This document shows, one piece after another, positions 45,974 through 54,657 of a stretch of 64,000 nt of DNA (position 1 is the first letter of the stretch; every line of letters begins with the position of its first letter). The translations under genes were made by a program, and so were the position numbers. The notes beneath the pieces were generated by a model. The model was given only the letters and a program-made list of their open reading frames with translations, did no database searches and was not told the DNA's origin. The DNA comes from Micromonospora sp. NBC_01796 (GTDB taxonomy: Bacteria; Actinomycetota; Actinomycetes; Mycobacteriales; Micromonosporaceae). The DNA lies in the NCBI RefSeq assembly GCF_035917455.1, contig NZ_CP109078.1:5192001-5256000 (forward strand), written 5' to 3'.

Positions 45974-46582
45974 TCAGCGGGAGTAGAACTCGACCACCAG
46001 CTGTTCGTCGCAGGTGACTGGGATCTCGCGGCGTAGCGGCGGGCGGATGACGGTTACGGTGAGGTCGGTGAGGCTGACCGACAGGTACGGGGCGGTTCGG
46101 TCACCGACGTGCGCACCGGCGGCGGCGAGCTGGAACGGCGGCTTCTGCAGGCTGCGCTCGCGTACCCGGATCGTCTGGCCGGGGCGCAGCCGGTAGGACG
46201 GGCGGTCGACCTTGACCCCGTCCACCGAGAAGTGCCCGTGCGCCACGAGCTGCCGGGCCTGGTAGATGGTGCGGGTCAGCCCGGCCCGGAGCACCACCGC
46301 GTCGAGGCGCCGCTCCAGCAGCGTGACCAGGTTCTCGCCGGTCTTGCCCTCGAGTCGTACGGCGTCGTCGAAGGCCCGCCGGAGCTGGGTCTCGCTGACG
46401 TTGTACTGGTGCCGCAGGCGCTGCTTCTCCAGCAGTCGTACCTGGTAGTCCGAGGTCTTGCGGCGTGAGCGCCCGTGCACGCCCGGCGGGTACGGCCGGC
46501 GCTCGAAGTACTTCACGCACTTGGGGGTGAGCGGGATGCCGAGGGCGCGGGAAATTCGGACCTTGGGTCTTGCCTGGTTCAC
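45974..46582 (-). CDS. rpsD: 30S ribosomal protein S4, stand-alone form
   Basis: A 202-residue S4 protein that nucleates 30S assembly by binding 16S rRNA. It opens MNQARPKVRISRALGIPLTPKCVKYFERRPYPPG, lacks the N-terminal zinc cysteine cluster (one Cys only) and has the S4 RNA-binding domain at about 92-155 (RRLDAVVLRAGLTRTIYQARQLVAHGHFSVDG). It matches the stand-alone Streptomyces-type S4 rather than the form encoded in the rpsM-rpsK-rpsD-rpoA operon. GTG 46582 has a GGGAG ribosome site. Two iron-box-like sites lie upstream in the space shared with the divergent DUF2470 gene. Confidence 0.93.
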   Translation of the reverse strand: MNQARPKVRISRALGIPLTPKCVKYFERRPYPPGVHGRSRRKTSDYQVRLLEKQRLRHQYNVSETQLRRAFDDAVRLEGKTGENLVTLLERRLDAVVLRAGLTRTIYQARQLVAHGHFSVDGVKVDRPSYRLRPGQTIRVRERSLQKPPFQLAAAGAHVGDRTAPYLSVSLTDLTVTVIRPPLRREIPVTCDEQLVVEFYSR

Positions 46583-46601
46583 GTGGACGTCTCCCGGGTT
46601 T

Positions 46602-46635
46602 GTAGGTTAGCCTGCCCTAACTTAGCCCACCCTAA
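46602..46635. promoter_or_regulatory. Tandem DtxR/IdeR-type iron boxes
   Basis: Box 1 (46602-46620), GTAGGTTAGCCTGCCCTAA, matches the IdeR consensus TTAGGTTAGGCTCACCTAA at 15 of 19 positions. Box 2 (46617-46635) matches at 12 of 19 and overlaps box 1. They lie between rpsD (minus) and the DUF2470 gene (plus), 20 bp from the rpsD start and 22 bp from the other. Confidence 0.6.
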
Positions 46636-46657
46636 TTCACCCGCCGGAGGTACGGTC

Positions 46658-47467
46658 ATGCAGCCCAGTCCCGCCGAGGTCGCCCGCACACTGGCGGCCG
46701 GTCGACTCGCCGGCACCGCCTACGTCGCCAACCACCCGGGGCCGCACCGCACCCGGCACGTCACCGACGCGCTCGGTCGGGTGTTGTTGCTGGTCTCGGT
46801 CGTCGACGACCTCGCACTCGCCCTGCGGCCGGAGCCCGGCACCGACGACACCGCGCTGGTGCTCGACGTACGCGACCTGCCGCCGGCCGCCGGCTCGCCG
46901 GCCCTGGGCCGGGTCTGGATCTCGGGCTGGGCCGCACTGCTCGAAGGTGCCGAGGCCCGGCAGGCGGCACTGGACTACGCCGACGTCGACCCGACCGGTG
47001 ACCTGCTCGACGTCGGCGGCCGGTTCGCCCTGTACCGGTTCGAGCCGGCCGAGGTCCGGTTGGAGCGGGACGCCGACACCATCCACATCGACCCGGCCGA
47101 GTACGGCGCCGCCGAACCGGACCCGCTGCACCACCTGGAGCGGGAACTCCTGGAGGACCTGGCCGACCACCACCAGTCGGAGATCGCCGAGTTCGTACTC
47201 CGGCAGCTCGGTGAATCCGCCGCCCGGCACCGGTCCGGGCCGTCGCCGCGCGTGGTCCGGCTCGACCGGTACGGCTTCGTGGTGATGCTCGGCGAACCGG
47301 GTTCCCGCTACCGCGCCCGGCTGGCCTTCCCCCGCCCGGTACGCGACCACGCCGACCTGGTCCAGCTGCTGCACCCGGTCCTCTGGCCGACCCGGCACGC
47401 CCCGATCGCCGGCCTGAGCCCGGCCGAGCCGAACTCGGCCGAAGCGAGCCCGGCCGGACCGAACTAG
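46658..47467 (+). CDS. DUF2470 / HugZ-like protein
   Basis: A 269-residue protein. The N-terminal part (about 1-140) resembles the split-barrel pyridoxamine-oxidase-like fold (ALRPEPGTDDTALVLDVRDLPP...GRVWISGWAALLEGAE). The C-terminal DUF2470 domain (about 150-255) reads PLHHLERELLEDLADHHQSEIAEFVLRQL...VVRLDRYGFVVMLG...ARLAFPRPVRDHADL. DUF2470 with a split barrel is typical of haem-utilisation HugZ proteins. Tandem iron boxes upstream agree with an iron role. Haem degradation itself is not shown. GGAGG precedes the ATG. The stop overlaps the convergent TetR gene (CTAG). Confidence 0.82.
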   Translation: MQPSPAEVARTLAAGRLAGTAYVANHPGPHRTRHVTDALGRVLLLVSVVDDLALALRPEPGTDDTALVLDVRDLPPAAGSPALGRVWISGWAALLEGAEARQAALDYADVDPTGDLLDVGGRFALYRFEPAEVRLERDADTIHIDPAEYGAAEPDPLHHLERELLEDLADHHQSEIAEFVLRQLGESAARHRSGPSPRVVRLDRYGFVVMLGEPGSRYRARLAFPRPVRDHADLVQLLHPVLWPTRHAPIAGLSPAEPNSAEASPAGPN

Positions 47468-48141
47468 ACCACGCCGGTCGCGGGCTCCACGCCCGTCGGC
47501 GGTTGGGCCCCGGTCGCCTGCTCCACATCGGTCGCCGGTTCGAAGACGCCGGTCAGTTCGCCGGTCAGGTAGCGCTGCACGGTCGGGGCGATGGCGGCCA
47601 CGGCGATCTCGGCCGGGGTGTGGGCCAGCGGCTCGATCCTGAGCAGGTACCGGGCCATGGCCAGGCCGACCAGTTGGGAGGCGACCAGGGAGGTGCGCAA
47701 CGGGGCCTCGGCCGGGGACAGGTCCAGCCCGGCCACGACCCGCCGGAGGATCTGGGTGACCACGAAGTCGCGCATCAGCCGGGCGGCCCACTCGTTGCTG
47801 ATCACCGACCGGAGCAGGGCGACGCCGGCCGCACCGGCGGGCGAGTCCCAGATCCGCAGGAAGGTCCGTACCAGTCGTTCGCCGATCCCGTCCGACCCGC
47901 CGGCCACGATCTGCGGCAGCAGCTCGGACGGGTCGAAGGGCACGTTCATCACGGCCAGGAAGAGCTTGTCCTTGGTGCCGAAGTAGTGGTGGACCAGCGC
48001 CGGGTCCACCCCGGCACCGGCCGCTATCGTCCGGATCGACGCACCGTCGATGCCGCGTTCGGCGAACGCGTCCCGGGCCGAGGTGAGGATCGCCTCGCGG
48101 GTGTCGGGATTGCCCGGCCGCCGTCCGGTCCGTCGTGCCAT
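47464..48141 (-). CDS. TetR family transcriptional repressor
   Basis: A 225-residue TetR regulator. The DNA-binding helix-turn-helix spans about 12-60 (TREAILTSARDAFAERGIDGASIRTIAAGAGVDPALVHHYFGTKDKLF), followed by an all-helical ligand domain (residues ~70-200) and a repetitive ATGVEPATG tail. It is the last gene of the ABC-2 exporter unit and probably represses it through the tandem palindromes at 49711-49742. ATG 48141 is preferred to upstream in-frame starts that lie inside the intergenic region and permease gene. Confidence 0.9.
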   Translation of the reverse strand: MARRTGRRPGNPDTREAILTSARDAFAERGIDGASIRTIAAGAGVDPALVHHYFGTKDKLFLAVMNVPFDPSELLPQIVAGGSDGIGERLVRTFLRIWDSPAGAAGVALLRSVISNEWAARLMRDFVVTQILRRVVAGLDLSPAEAPLRTSLVASQLVGLAMARYLLRIEPLAHTPAEIAVAAIAPTVQRYLTGELTGVFEPATDVEQATGAQPPTGVEPATGVV

Positions 48142-48172
48142 CGCCGTCCTTCGTTGTTCCCGTTCCGCGCGG

Positions 48173-48928
48173 TCAGCCGGTCCGGCGCCGCAGGGTGGCG
48201 GCGGCGAGGACCAGGGCCACCAGTACGGCACCGAGCACGACCGCCAGGTCGCGCCACATCGTGCCGGTCGGTTCGGTGTGGGCGCCGACCTGTTGCAGCG
48301 CCTCGACCGCGTACGACAGTGGCAGGACGTCGCTGACCGCCTGGAGCCAGCCGGACATCTGCCCACGACCGACGAACAGACCGCAGAGCAGGATCTGTGG
48401 CAGCACCACGACCGGCATGAACTGTACGGCCTGGAACTCGGTCTGCGCGAAGGCGCTGCAGAGCAGCCCGAGGGCGACCCCGAGCACCGCGTTCACCACC
48501 GCGATCAGGATGACCAGGCCGGCGGCACCGGCGGTGTCCAGATCGAACAGCCAGTACGCCGCCCCGGCAGCCACCCCGGCCTGGATCGCCGCCGCGAGGC
48601 CGAACGCGATGCCGTACCCGAACAGCAGGTCGAGTTTGCCCAGTGGGGTGGTGAGCAGCCGTTCCAGCGTGCCGGAGGTGCGCTCGCGCAGCATCGCGAT
48701 GCTGGTCACCAGGAACATGATCACGAACGGGAAGACGCCGAGCATGATCAGTGCGATCCGGTCGAAGGTGCTCGGCTGGCCGGGCACCGTGGGCTGGTCG
48801 GCGAACATGAAGTAGAGCAGGGCCAGCAGCACGCTCGGCACCACGACCAGCAGCGCTACCGTACGCCGGTCGTGCCGGAGCTGGCGCAGGATTCGCCCGG
48901 TGGTCGCGGCCAGCAGTCTCGGGTTCAT
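48173..48928 (-). CDS. ABC-2 type transporter permease
   Basis: A 251-residue permease with six membrane segments. It starts MNPRLLAATTGRILRQLRHDRRTVALLVVVPSVLLALLYFMF and has the ABC-2 region SIAMLRERTSGTLERLLTTPL. It exports drugs, lipids or polymers with the adjacent ATPase; the cargo is not readable. It overlaps the ATPase gene by ATGA. The larger upstream frame is the ATPase gene in another frame. Confidence 0.9.
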   Translation of the reverse strand: MNPRLLAATTGRILRQLRHDRRTVALLVVVPSVLLALLYFMFADQPTVPGQPSTFDRIALIMLGVFPFVIMFLVTSIAMLRERTSGTLERLLTTPLGKLDLLFGYGIAFGLAAAIQAGVAAGAAYWLFDLDTAGAAGLVILIAVVNAVLGVALGLLCSAFAQTEFQAVQFMPVVVLPQILLCGLFVGRGQMSGWLQAVSDVLPLSYAVEALQQVGAHTEPTGTMWRDLAVVLGAVLVALVLAAATLRRRTG

Positions 48929-49692
48929 CGGGTCACCGTTCCCTCGGTGCCGACCGGGGTCGGCTGCGCCTCGCCGCGTTCCGCCTCGGTGCGTCGGATC
49001 AGCCGGAGGAACGCCTCCTCCAGGTCGTCGGTGCCGGCGCTGGCGCGTACGGCATCGGGGGTGTCGTCGGCGATCAGCCGACCCTCGCGGATCAGCAGGA
49101 GCCGGTCGCAGCGCGCGGCCTCGTCCATGACGTGGCTGGAGACGACCAGGGTGGTGCCGGCGGCGGCCATGGCGTGGAACCGGTCCCACAGCTCGGCCCG
49201 CAGCACCGGGTCCTGACCGACCGTCGGCTCGTCGAGGATGACCAGGTCGGGTTGGCCGACGATGGCGCAGGCCAGCGACGCCCGGCTGCGCTGGCCGCCC
49301 GACAGCGTCCCGACGAGCTGGGTCGCCGCCGGGGCCAGGCCGACGTCGGCGACCGCCTGGTCGGCGTCGGCGGCGGAGCGCCCCTGGAGGGCGGCGAAGT
49401 ACCGGGCGTTCTCCCGGACCGTCAGGTCGGTGTAGACGCTCGGGGCCTGGGTCAGGTAGCCGACCCGGCGGCGCAGCGCGGCGGTGCCGGCCGGCTGACC
49501 GAGCACGGTGACCGTGCCGGAGGTGACGAGCTGTACGCCGACCACGGCCCGCAGCAGGGTGGTCTTGCCGCTGCCGCTCGGTCCGAGCAGCCCGGTGACG
49601 CTGCCCTTGGGTAAAGCGCAGGTCAGGCCGTGCAACACCCGTCGCCTGCCACGGTCGACGACGAGGTCGGTGACCTCGATCGCGGGGTTCAT
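48925..49692 (-). CDS. ABC transporter ATP-binding protein (ABC-2 exporter)
   Basis: A 255-residue ATPase with Walker A GPSGSGKTT near 40, Q-loop, signature LSGGQRSR near 137, Walker B LVILDEPTVGQDP near 160 and H-loop VVSSHVMDEAARCD. It belongs to the DrrA/CcmA-like group of drug and lipid exporters. ATG 49692 has GAGGAGG directly upstream; a further in-frame ATG would start inside the operator. It is the first gene of the ATPase-permease-TetR operon. Confidence 0.92.
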   Translation of the reverse strand: MNPAIEVTDLVVDRGRRRVLHGLTCALPKGSVTGLLGPSGSGKTTLLRAVVGVQLVTSGTVTVLGQPAGTAALRRRVGYLTQAPSVYTDLTVRENARYFAALQGRSAADADQAVADVGLAPAATQLVGTLSGGQRSRASLACAIVGQPDLVILDEPTVGQDPVLRAELWDRFHAMAAAGTTLVVSSHVMDEAARCDRLLLIREGRLIADDTPDAVRASAGTDDLEEAFLRLIRRTEAERGEAQPTPVGTEGTVTR

Positions 49693-49703
49693 CGCGCCTC
49701 CTC

Positions 49704-49742
49704 GAATTAATTCAACGCTTGATGAACTCAACGCTAGTTGAA
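49704..49742 (-). promoter_or_regulatory. Promoter and tandem operator of the ABC-2/TetR operon
   Basis: Two adjoining 16-bp sites, TTCAACGCTTGATGAA (49711-49726) and CTCAACGCTAGTTGAA (49727-49742), are 12/16 identical; the second is an inverted repeat TCAAC-N4-GTTGA. On the minus strand TTGAGT (49731-49726) and TAATTC (49709-49704), spaced 16 bp, could be the -35 and -10, so the operators would cover the promoter. Confidence 0.6.
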
Positions 49743-49806
49743 ATCTTGTCGCCCGGCAATCGCCCCGAAGTCCGGTTCCCGACCCCGGCCGTCACCCGCA
49801 CACCCC

Positions 49807-49837
49807 TTGACTTCGAGCGCACTCGAACTGGGAACCT
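49807..49837 (+). promoter_or_regulatory. MerR-type promoter with operator dyad
   Basis: TTGACT (49807-49812) is followed by the dyad TTCGAG-CGCA-CTCGAA (49812-49827) and a -10-like GAACCT (49832-49837). The 19-bp spacer with the dyad inside is the classic MerR-activated promoter design. The ATG is 6 nt after the -10. Confidence 0.6.
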
Positions 49838-49843
49838 GTATCG

Positions 49844-50230
49844 ATGGACACCCGCCTGGACGAGACGACACTCACCGTCAGCGAGGCCGCCGACCGGGTC
49901 GGTCTCACCGCGTACACGCTGCGCTGGTACGAGCAGGAGGGGCTGGTCGCACCGGTCGGGCGGGACTCCGCCGGACGGCGGCGCTACACCGGGGGCGACG
50001 TCGACTGGCTGATGCTGCTCACCCGGTTGCGCCGCACCGGGATGCCCGTACGCGACATGCGCCGCTACGCCGAGCTGGCCCGGCAGGGCGACCAGACGCT
50101 GGGCGCGCGACGCGAGCTGTTCGAGGCCCACCGGGACCGGGTCCTGGCCCGGATGGCCGAGCTGGAACAGGACCTGGCCGTACTCAACTTCAAGATCGAG
50201 GTGTACGGGCAACTCGAACGGGCCGGTTAG
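49844..50230 (+). CDS. MerR family transcriptional regulator
   Basis: A 128-residue MerR protein. The winged helix occupies about 10-78 ([24 protein letters not shown]...[35 protein letters not shown]), followed by the dimer coiled coil ([32 protein letters not shown]). No Cys is present, so it senses neither metals nor thiols by cysteine. The promoter upstream has a MerR dyad in a 19-bp spacer, suggesting self-control and perhaps control of the divergent ABC-2 operon. No ribosome site is seen; leaderless translation is possible. Confidence 0.9.
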   Translation: MDTRLDETTLTVSEAADRVGLTAYTLRWYEQEGLVAPVGRDSAGRRRYTGGDVDWLMLLTRLRRTGMPVRDMRRYAELARQGDQTLGARRELFEAHRDRVLARMAELEQDLAVLNFKIEVYGQLERAG

Positions 50231-50295
50231 CGGCGCCGAGCACTCCGGGCGGTACGGGTGGACGACCCCCGCCCCCGGTGCGGAACAATCGGTTC

Positions 50296-50754
50296 GTGCC
50301 CGTACCCGAGCTGCCGGTAGCCGCCCCACCGGCCACCCCACCCGTCACCCCGACCGCCCCGCGCCCCGGCCCGGCCGGCCCCGCCACCGGTCTCGACCCG
50401 GCGATCGCCGCCCGCCTGCGCCGGGGCGCCGACGGGCTGGTCGCGGCCGTGGTCCGCCAGCACGACTCGGGCGAGGTGCTGATGGTCGCCTGGATGGACG
50501 ACGAGGCGCTGCACCGTACGCTCACCACCGGCCGGGCCACCTACTGGTCGCGCAGCCGCCGCGAGTACTGGGTCAAGGGCGCCACCTCCGGCCACCACCA
50601 GTACGTACGCTCGGTCGCGCTGGACTGCGACGGCGACGCCCTGCTGGTCAGCGTCGACCAGGTCGGTCCCGCCTGCCACACCGGCAACCGGACCTGCTTC
50701 GCCGACGACCTCCCGGTCACCGGCCTGATCGGGACACCGGGGGAGCGGGCATGA
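50296..50754 (+). CDS. hisI: Phosphoribosyl-AMP cyclohydrolase
   Basis: HisI opens the adenine ring of PR-AMP in the third step of histidine synthesis. The 152-residue product has an Ala/Pro-rich N-terminal extension (about 30 residues) and then the core [16 protein letters not shown]...[20 protein letters not shown]. The metal and active-site parts are [30 protein letters not shown] 50296 has AACAAT 6 nt upstream and no ribosome site. The stop overlaps the trpE start by 4 bp, joining his and trp in one transcript. No hisE or hisG is visible. Confidence 0.95.
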   Translation: MPVPELPVAAPPATPPVTPTAPRPGPAGPATGLDPAIAARLRRGADGLVAAVVRQHDSGEVLMVAWMDDEALHRTLTTGRATYWSRSRREYWVKGATSGHHQYVRSVALDCDGDALLVSVDQVGPACHTGNRTCFADDLPVTGLIGTPGERA

Positions 50755-52310
50755 GTCAGACCACCGGTGCGGTCAGCCCGGACGAGGCGACCTTCGGCGA
50801 CCTGGCCGGCAGCCGGCGGGTGGTGCCGGTGACCCGGCGCCTGCTCGCCGACGGGGAGACCCCGGTCGGGGTCTACCGCAAGCTGGCCGGCGGCCCGGGG
50901 ACCTTCCTGCTGGAGTCCGCCGAACAGGGCGCCGGACCGGGCGGTGCGGCCTGGTCGCGGTACTCGTTCATCGGCGTACGGAGCAGCGCGACCCTGGTCG
51001 AGCGGGACGGCGAGGCGCACTGGCTCGGTACGCCACCGGCCGGGGTGCCGACCTCCGGCGACCCGGTCGCGGCCCTGCGGGAGACCGTCGCCGCCCTCAC
51101 CGGACCGGACACCGACCCGGTGACCGGGCTGCCCCCGCTGACCGGCGGCATGGTCGGCTACCTCGGTTACGACTTCGTCCGCCGGCTGGAACGGCTGCCG
51201 TCGCTCGCCCGCGACGATCTCGGCCTGCCCGAGCTGGGCCTGATGCTCGCCACCGACCTGGTGGTCCTGGACCACTTCGACGGCTCGGCGATCCTGGTCG
51301 CCAACGCGGTGCTGCCCGCACCCGACGAGCCGGACCGGGCCGGGCGGGTGCTGGCCGCGTACCACCAGGCGGTGGGGCGGTTGGACGCGATGACCACCGC
51401 CCTGTCCCGCCCGATCCCGCCGATGATCTCCACCGTGGCGAGCCCGCCCCCCGGCGACGTGCTCTGCAACACCCCGGACGGGGGCTATCCCAAGGCGGTG
51501 GAGGTCGCCAAGGAGGCGATCCGGGCCGGTGAGTGCTTCCAGATCGTGCTCAGTCAACGGTTCGAACGCGACACCAGGGCCGATCCGCTCGACGTCTACC
51601 GGGTGCTGCGCAGCACCAACCCGAGTCCGTACATGTACCTGCTGCGTTTCGACGGGTTCGACATCGTCGGCTCGTCGCCCGAGGCGCACCTGAAGGTGAC
51701 CGCCGCCGAGGGTGGGGCCCGCCGGGCGATGCTGCACCCGATCGCCGGCACCCGCCCGCGCGGCGGTACGCCGGAGGAGGACAACCGGCTCGGCGCCGAA
51801 CTGCTCGCCGACCCCAAGGAGCGCTCCGAGCACGTGATGCTGGTCGACCTCGGCCGCAACGACCTCGGTCGGGTCTGCCGGCCCGGCACGGTCGAGGTGC
51901 CGGAGTTCGCCACCATCGAGCGGTACAGCCATGTCATGCACATCGTCTCGACCGTGGTCGGCACGCTCCGCGCGGACCAGACCGCGTTCGACGCGCTGGC
52001 CGCCACGTTCCCGGCCGGCACCCTTTCCGGTGCCCCGAAGGTACGCGCGATGGAGATCATCGAGGACCTGGAGCCGACCCGGCGCGGGCTCTACGGCGGC
52101 ACCGTCGGCTACTTCGGCTTCGGCGGTGACATGGACATGGCCATCGCCATCCGGACCGCCCTGATCCGGAACGGGCGGGCCTACGTGCAGGCCGGTGCGG
52201 GGATCGTCGCCGACTCCGACCCGCTGGCCGAGGACCTGGAGACCCGGAACAAGGCCGCCGCCGTACTGGCCGCCATCGCCGCCGCCGAGACCCTGCGGCC
52301 GGCCCGATGA
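50751..52310 (+). CDS. trpE: Anthranilate synthase component I
   Basis: TrpE converts chorismate to anthranilate using ammonia supplied by TrpG, the first step of tryptophan synthesis. The 519-residue protein has the N-terminal regulatory region (LLESAEQG, the tryptophan-feedback motif, near 60), [23 protein letters not shown] and the chorismate-binding C-terminal domain ([79 protein letters not shown]). It is translationally coupled to hisI. No trpG is adjacent. Confidence 0.96.
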   Translation: MSQTTGAVSPDEATFGDLAGSRRVVPVTRRLLADGETPVGVYRKLAGGPGTFLLESAEQGAGPGGAAWSRYSFIGVRSSATLVERDGEAHWLGTPPAGVPTSGDPVAALRETVAALTGPDTDPVTGLPPLTGGMVGYLGYDFVRRLERLPSLARDDLGLPELGLMLATDLVVLDHFDGSAILVANAVLPAPDEPDRAGRVLAAYHQAVGRLDAMTTALSRPIPPMISTVASPPPGDVLCNTPDGGYPKAVEVAKEAIRAGECFQIVLSQRFERDTRADPLDVYRVLRSTNPSPYMYLLRFDGFDIVGSSPEAHLKVTAAEGGARRAMLHPIAGTRPRGGTPEEDNRLGAELLADPKERSEHVMLVDLGRNDLGRVCRPGTVEVPEFATIERYSHVMHIVSTVVGTLRADQTAFDALAATFPAGTLSGAPKVRAMEIIEDLEPTRRGLYGGTVGYFGFGGDMDMAIAIRTALIRNGRAYVQAGAGIVADSDPLAEDLETRNKAAAVLAAIAAAETLRPAR

Positions 52311-52915
52311 GCGAGCAGCCTCCGTCGACCGGGCCGGCGAATCCGGGTCGCCGGCAGTTGACGTACGCGGTCCTGCTCTGCCTGGCCGGGGCGGGCCTGG
52401 CGCTCTACGCCGCCACCCGGACCTGGTCGGTCGAGATCACCCCTCGGCCGGAGCCGCTGTCGGCGCTGCGGGACGCGCAGACCGGTGGTGGGCTGCTGCC
52501 CTGGCTGCCCGCGCTTGCCCTGGTCGGGCTGGCCTCGGCCGGCGCCCTGCTGGCCACCCGGGGTTTCGGCCGTCGGCTGGTCGGCGGGCTGCTGGTGCTC
52601 GTCGGGCTCGGGGTGGCGGCCGGCGGCGGGTACGGACTGACCGCCCCCGAACGGGGCGAGACGAGCCTGCACTGGCCGGTGCTCTGCGGGCTCGGCGGCC
52701 TGCTGGTCGCCGCGGCCGGGGTGCTCACCGCCGGGCGGGGGCACACCTGGCCGGCGATGGGGGCACGCTACGAGCGGGTACGCCCCGGCGCCCCGGCCAC
52801 CGGCCACGGCGCCTCCGGTGCCGTTGCCACGGGTACGGGCGGCCGGGTCGAGGCCGGCCGGACCGTCGCCGCCTGGGACGCGCTCGACCGGGGCGAGGAC
52901 CCGACGGTCAACTGA
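52307..52915 (+). CDS. Trp biosynthesis-associated membrane protein (TIGR02234-like)
   Basis: A 202-residue protein with four hydrophobic segments (about 16-33, 60-80, 86-106 and 120-140). The loop after segment one has [18 protein letters not shown], and the tail is Gly/Ala-rich and ends [13 protein letters not shown]. The shape and its location directly after trpE match the actinobacterial tryptophan-operon membrane family. The function is unknown; a transporter or sensor role is possible. It is coupled to trpE by an ATGA overlap, and its 3' end overlaps the convergent small gene by 8 bp. Confidence 0.85.
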   Translation: MSEQPPSTGPANPGRRQLTYAVLLCLAGAGLALYAATRTWSVEITPRPEPLSALRDAQTGGGLLPWLPALALVGLASAGALLATRGFGRRLVGGLLVLVGLGVAAGGGYGLTAPERGETSLHWPVLCGLGGLLVAAAGVLTAGRGHTWPAMGARYERVRPGAPATGHGASGAVATGTGGRVEAGRTVAAWDALDRGEDPTVN

Positions 52916-53174
52916 CCGGCGACCCGGCCCGTTCGTCGGCCGGGGCGCTGCGGGGCGCGGTGAGGGCCGCCACCATGGCGCTGACCTCGGCCCGCTGGTG
53001 CGCCCGGTCCCGGTCGGCGCAGATCGCCGCCCAGGCGTTGCCCCGGGCGGTCCGCACCCGCCCGTCGCCGACCACGGCCCGCTCCACCGAGTGCACCACG
53101 CCGATGGCCACGGACGCGACCGCCCGGGGGATGCTGATCAGGTCGATGGTCGAGCCCGGCCCGGTGCTGCTCAT
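52908..53174 (-). CDS. Small conserved-looking protein, HGH-free, unknown
   Basis: An 88-residue product starting MSSTGPGSTIDLISIPRAVASVAIGVVHSVERAV, followed by TARGNAWAAICADRDRAHQRAEVSAMVAAL, a helical stretch. ATG 53174 has GGGGTGG about 5 nt upstream. GC-rich third positions and the clean start support a real gene. No domain is recognised. It lies antisense and tail to tail with the Trp-associated membrane gene. Confidence 0.6.
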   Translation of the reverse strand: MSSTGPGSTIDLISIPRAVASVAIGVVHSVERAVVGDGRVRTARGNAWAAICADRDRAHQRAEVSAMVAALTAPRSAPADERAGSPVS

Positions 53175-53497
53175 GATCCACCCCGCACGATGATCGATCC
53201 GACGGTGTTCGCGGCCATCCCGCGACCAGTCTGCCCGACCCCGATCGTGCCCAGACGGTGTTTCGAACCGGTGACCCGCGGGTCAACTGTGGCCGACGGG
53301 AGCGCTGCCAGCGGCGGATCGGCGGGCTGCGCCGGGCGCCCCGGCATGGTGTGATTACCCGATGACCGTCGATGGTGCCGGTGGCAGTGGGTGATAGCCC
53401 GCTTACCAGAGGTCGGCCATTATGCCCGAGCCCACCTGGTGAGGTGCGCCATACCCCCCGGCTCCGGCCCTACCCCGGCGCCCCCTAGCATCGGCCC
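53175..53497. other. Gene-free stretch upstream of trpC
   Basis: A 323-bp gap. A 54-codon ATG frame at 53190 has no coding character. I looked for a trp leader peptide with tandem Trp codons and an attenuator hairpin and found none. The only clear signal is TAGCAT at 53486-53491, the -10 of trpC. Confidence 0.6.
53486..53491 (+). promoter_or_regulatory. -10 hexamer for leaderless trpC
   Basis: TAGCAT, then 6 nt, then the ATG at 53498. No Shine-Dalgarno sequence lies between. Confidence 0.6.
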
Positions 53498-54388
53498 ATG
53501 ACGCCCGGAGAGGGGAGTCCGTTGGTGACTGCTGAGCATCCGCACGCGGAGGGGGACGGCGCTGGTTCGACCGCGCCCGTCAGCGTGCTCGACGAGATCC
53601 TGGCCGGAGTCCGTGAGGACGTCGCCCGCCGACAGGCGGAGATCCCGCTGGAGCGAATCCGGGAGCTGGCCGCGGCCATGCCCCCACCCCGCGACGCGTA
53701 CGCCGCCCTGCGCCGCCCCGGTGTCGGGGTGATCGCCGAGGTCAAGCGCTCGTCGCCGTCCAAGGGCCAACTCGCCGAGATCGCCGATCCGGCCGAGCTG
53801 GCCGGCGAGTACGCCGGCGGTGGAGCCCGCTGCATCAGCGTGCTCACCGAGGGGCGGTGGTTCGGCGGATCGCTGGCCGACCTCGCCGCGGTCCGGGCGG
53901 CGGTGGACATCCCGGTCCTGCGCAAGGACTTCGTCGTCTCCAGCTACCAGGTGCACGAGGCCCGCGCCCACGGGGCCGACCTGGTGCTGCTGATCGTCGC
54001 CGCACTGGAGCAGAACGCGCTGGTCGGGCTGCTGGAGCGGATCGAGTCGCTCGGCATGACCGCGCTGGTCGAGGTGCACGACGAGGACGAGGCGGACCGG
54101 GCGCTGGACGCCGGTGCCCAGGTCATCGGGGTCAACGCCCGCAACCTGCGCACGCTCGAGGTCGACCGTTCGGTCTTCGAACGGATCGCCCCCGGCCTGC
54201 CGAACAGCGTCGTCAAGATCGCCGAGTCCGGCGTACGGGGACCGCACGACCTGATCCGGTACGCCTCGGCCGGTGCCGACGCGGTGCTGGTCGGAGAGGG
54301 TCTGGTCACCCAGAAGAGCCCCCGCGAGGCGGTCGCCGAGCTGGTCAACGCCGGCAACCACCCGGCCACGCCCCGTCCGGTTCGCTGA
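53498..54388 (+). CDS. trpC: Indole-3-glycerol phosphate synthase
   Basis: TrpC closes the pyrrole ring of CdRP to form indole-3-glycerol phosphate. The 296-residue barrel has the family motif [15 protein letters not shown] near residue 90. It also has [28 protein letters not shown] with the catalytic Lys near 148, [27 protein letters not shown] and KIAESGVRG. The first ~25 residues are a non-conserved extension; an internal GTG at about 53525 would remove nine of them. The leaderless signal favours ATG 53498. Confidence 0.95.
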   Translation: MTPGEGSPLVTAEHPHAEGDGAGSTAPVSVLDEILAGVREDVARRQAEIPLERIRELAAAMPPPRDAYAALRRPGVGVIAEVKRSSPSKGQLAEIADPAELAGEYAGGGARCISVLTEGRWFGGSLADLAAVRAAVDIPVLRKDFVVSSYQVHEARAHGADLVLLIVAALEQNALVGLLERIESLGMTALVEVHDEDEADRALDAGAQVIGVNARNLRTLEVDRSVFERIAPGLPNSVVKIAESGVRGPHDLIRYASAGADAVLVGEGLVTQKSPREAVAELVNAGNHPATPRPVR

Positions 54389-54436
54389 CCCGAGCGCACC
54401 GAACCGGCGACTGCCGCCGGTCACGTACCACCGCTG

Positions 54437-54467
54437 CGGCGGGCCCGTCACTCGTACGGGCCCGCCG
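54437..54467 (+). terminator. Strong stem-loop downstream of trpC
   Basis: CGGCGGGCCCGT (54437-54448) and ACGGGCCCGCCG (54456-54467) pair perfectly over 12 bp with a 7-nt loop, 48 bp after the trpC stop. There is no long U-run, as usual here. Confidence 0.75.
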
Positions 54468-54657
54468 TTGCGCGTGACAGCGGGTCCGCCGTACGCGGTG
54501 ACCCGTCCCGGCGGTTTCCCCGATCACTGACCGGGGCGTCGAGGTGAGCGGGTTCACAGACAAACGCGCACGAGTGTGCATCGCGGGGGACACCCGCGCA
54601 GAAGGCGACCGGCCCGGGGTGCCGCCGGGACCCGGTACGGCGGTACCGTGTGCAATC

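Noticed and set aside
53190-53354. Possible 54-codon gene or trp leader peptide before trpC
   Set aside because: No Trp codon run, no attenuator-type hairpins and no ribosome site.
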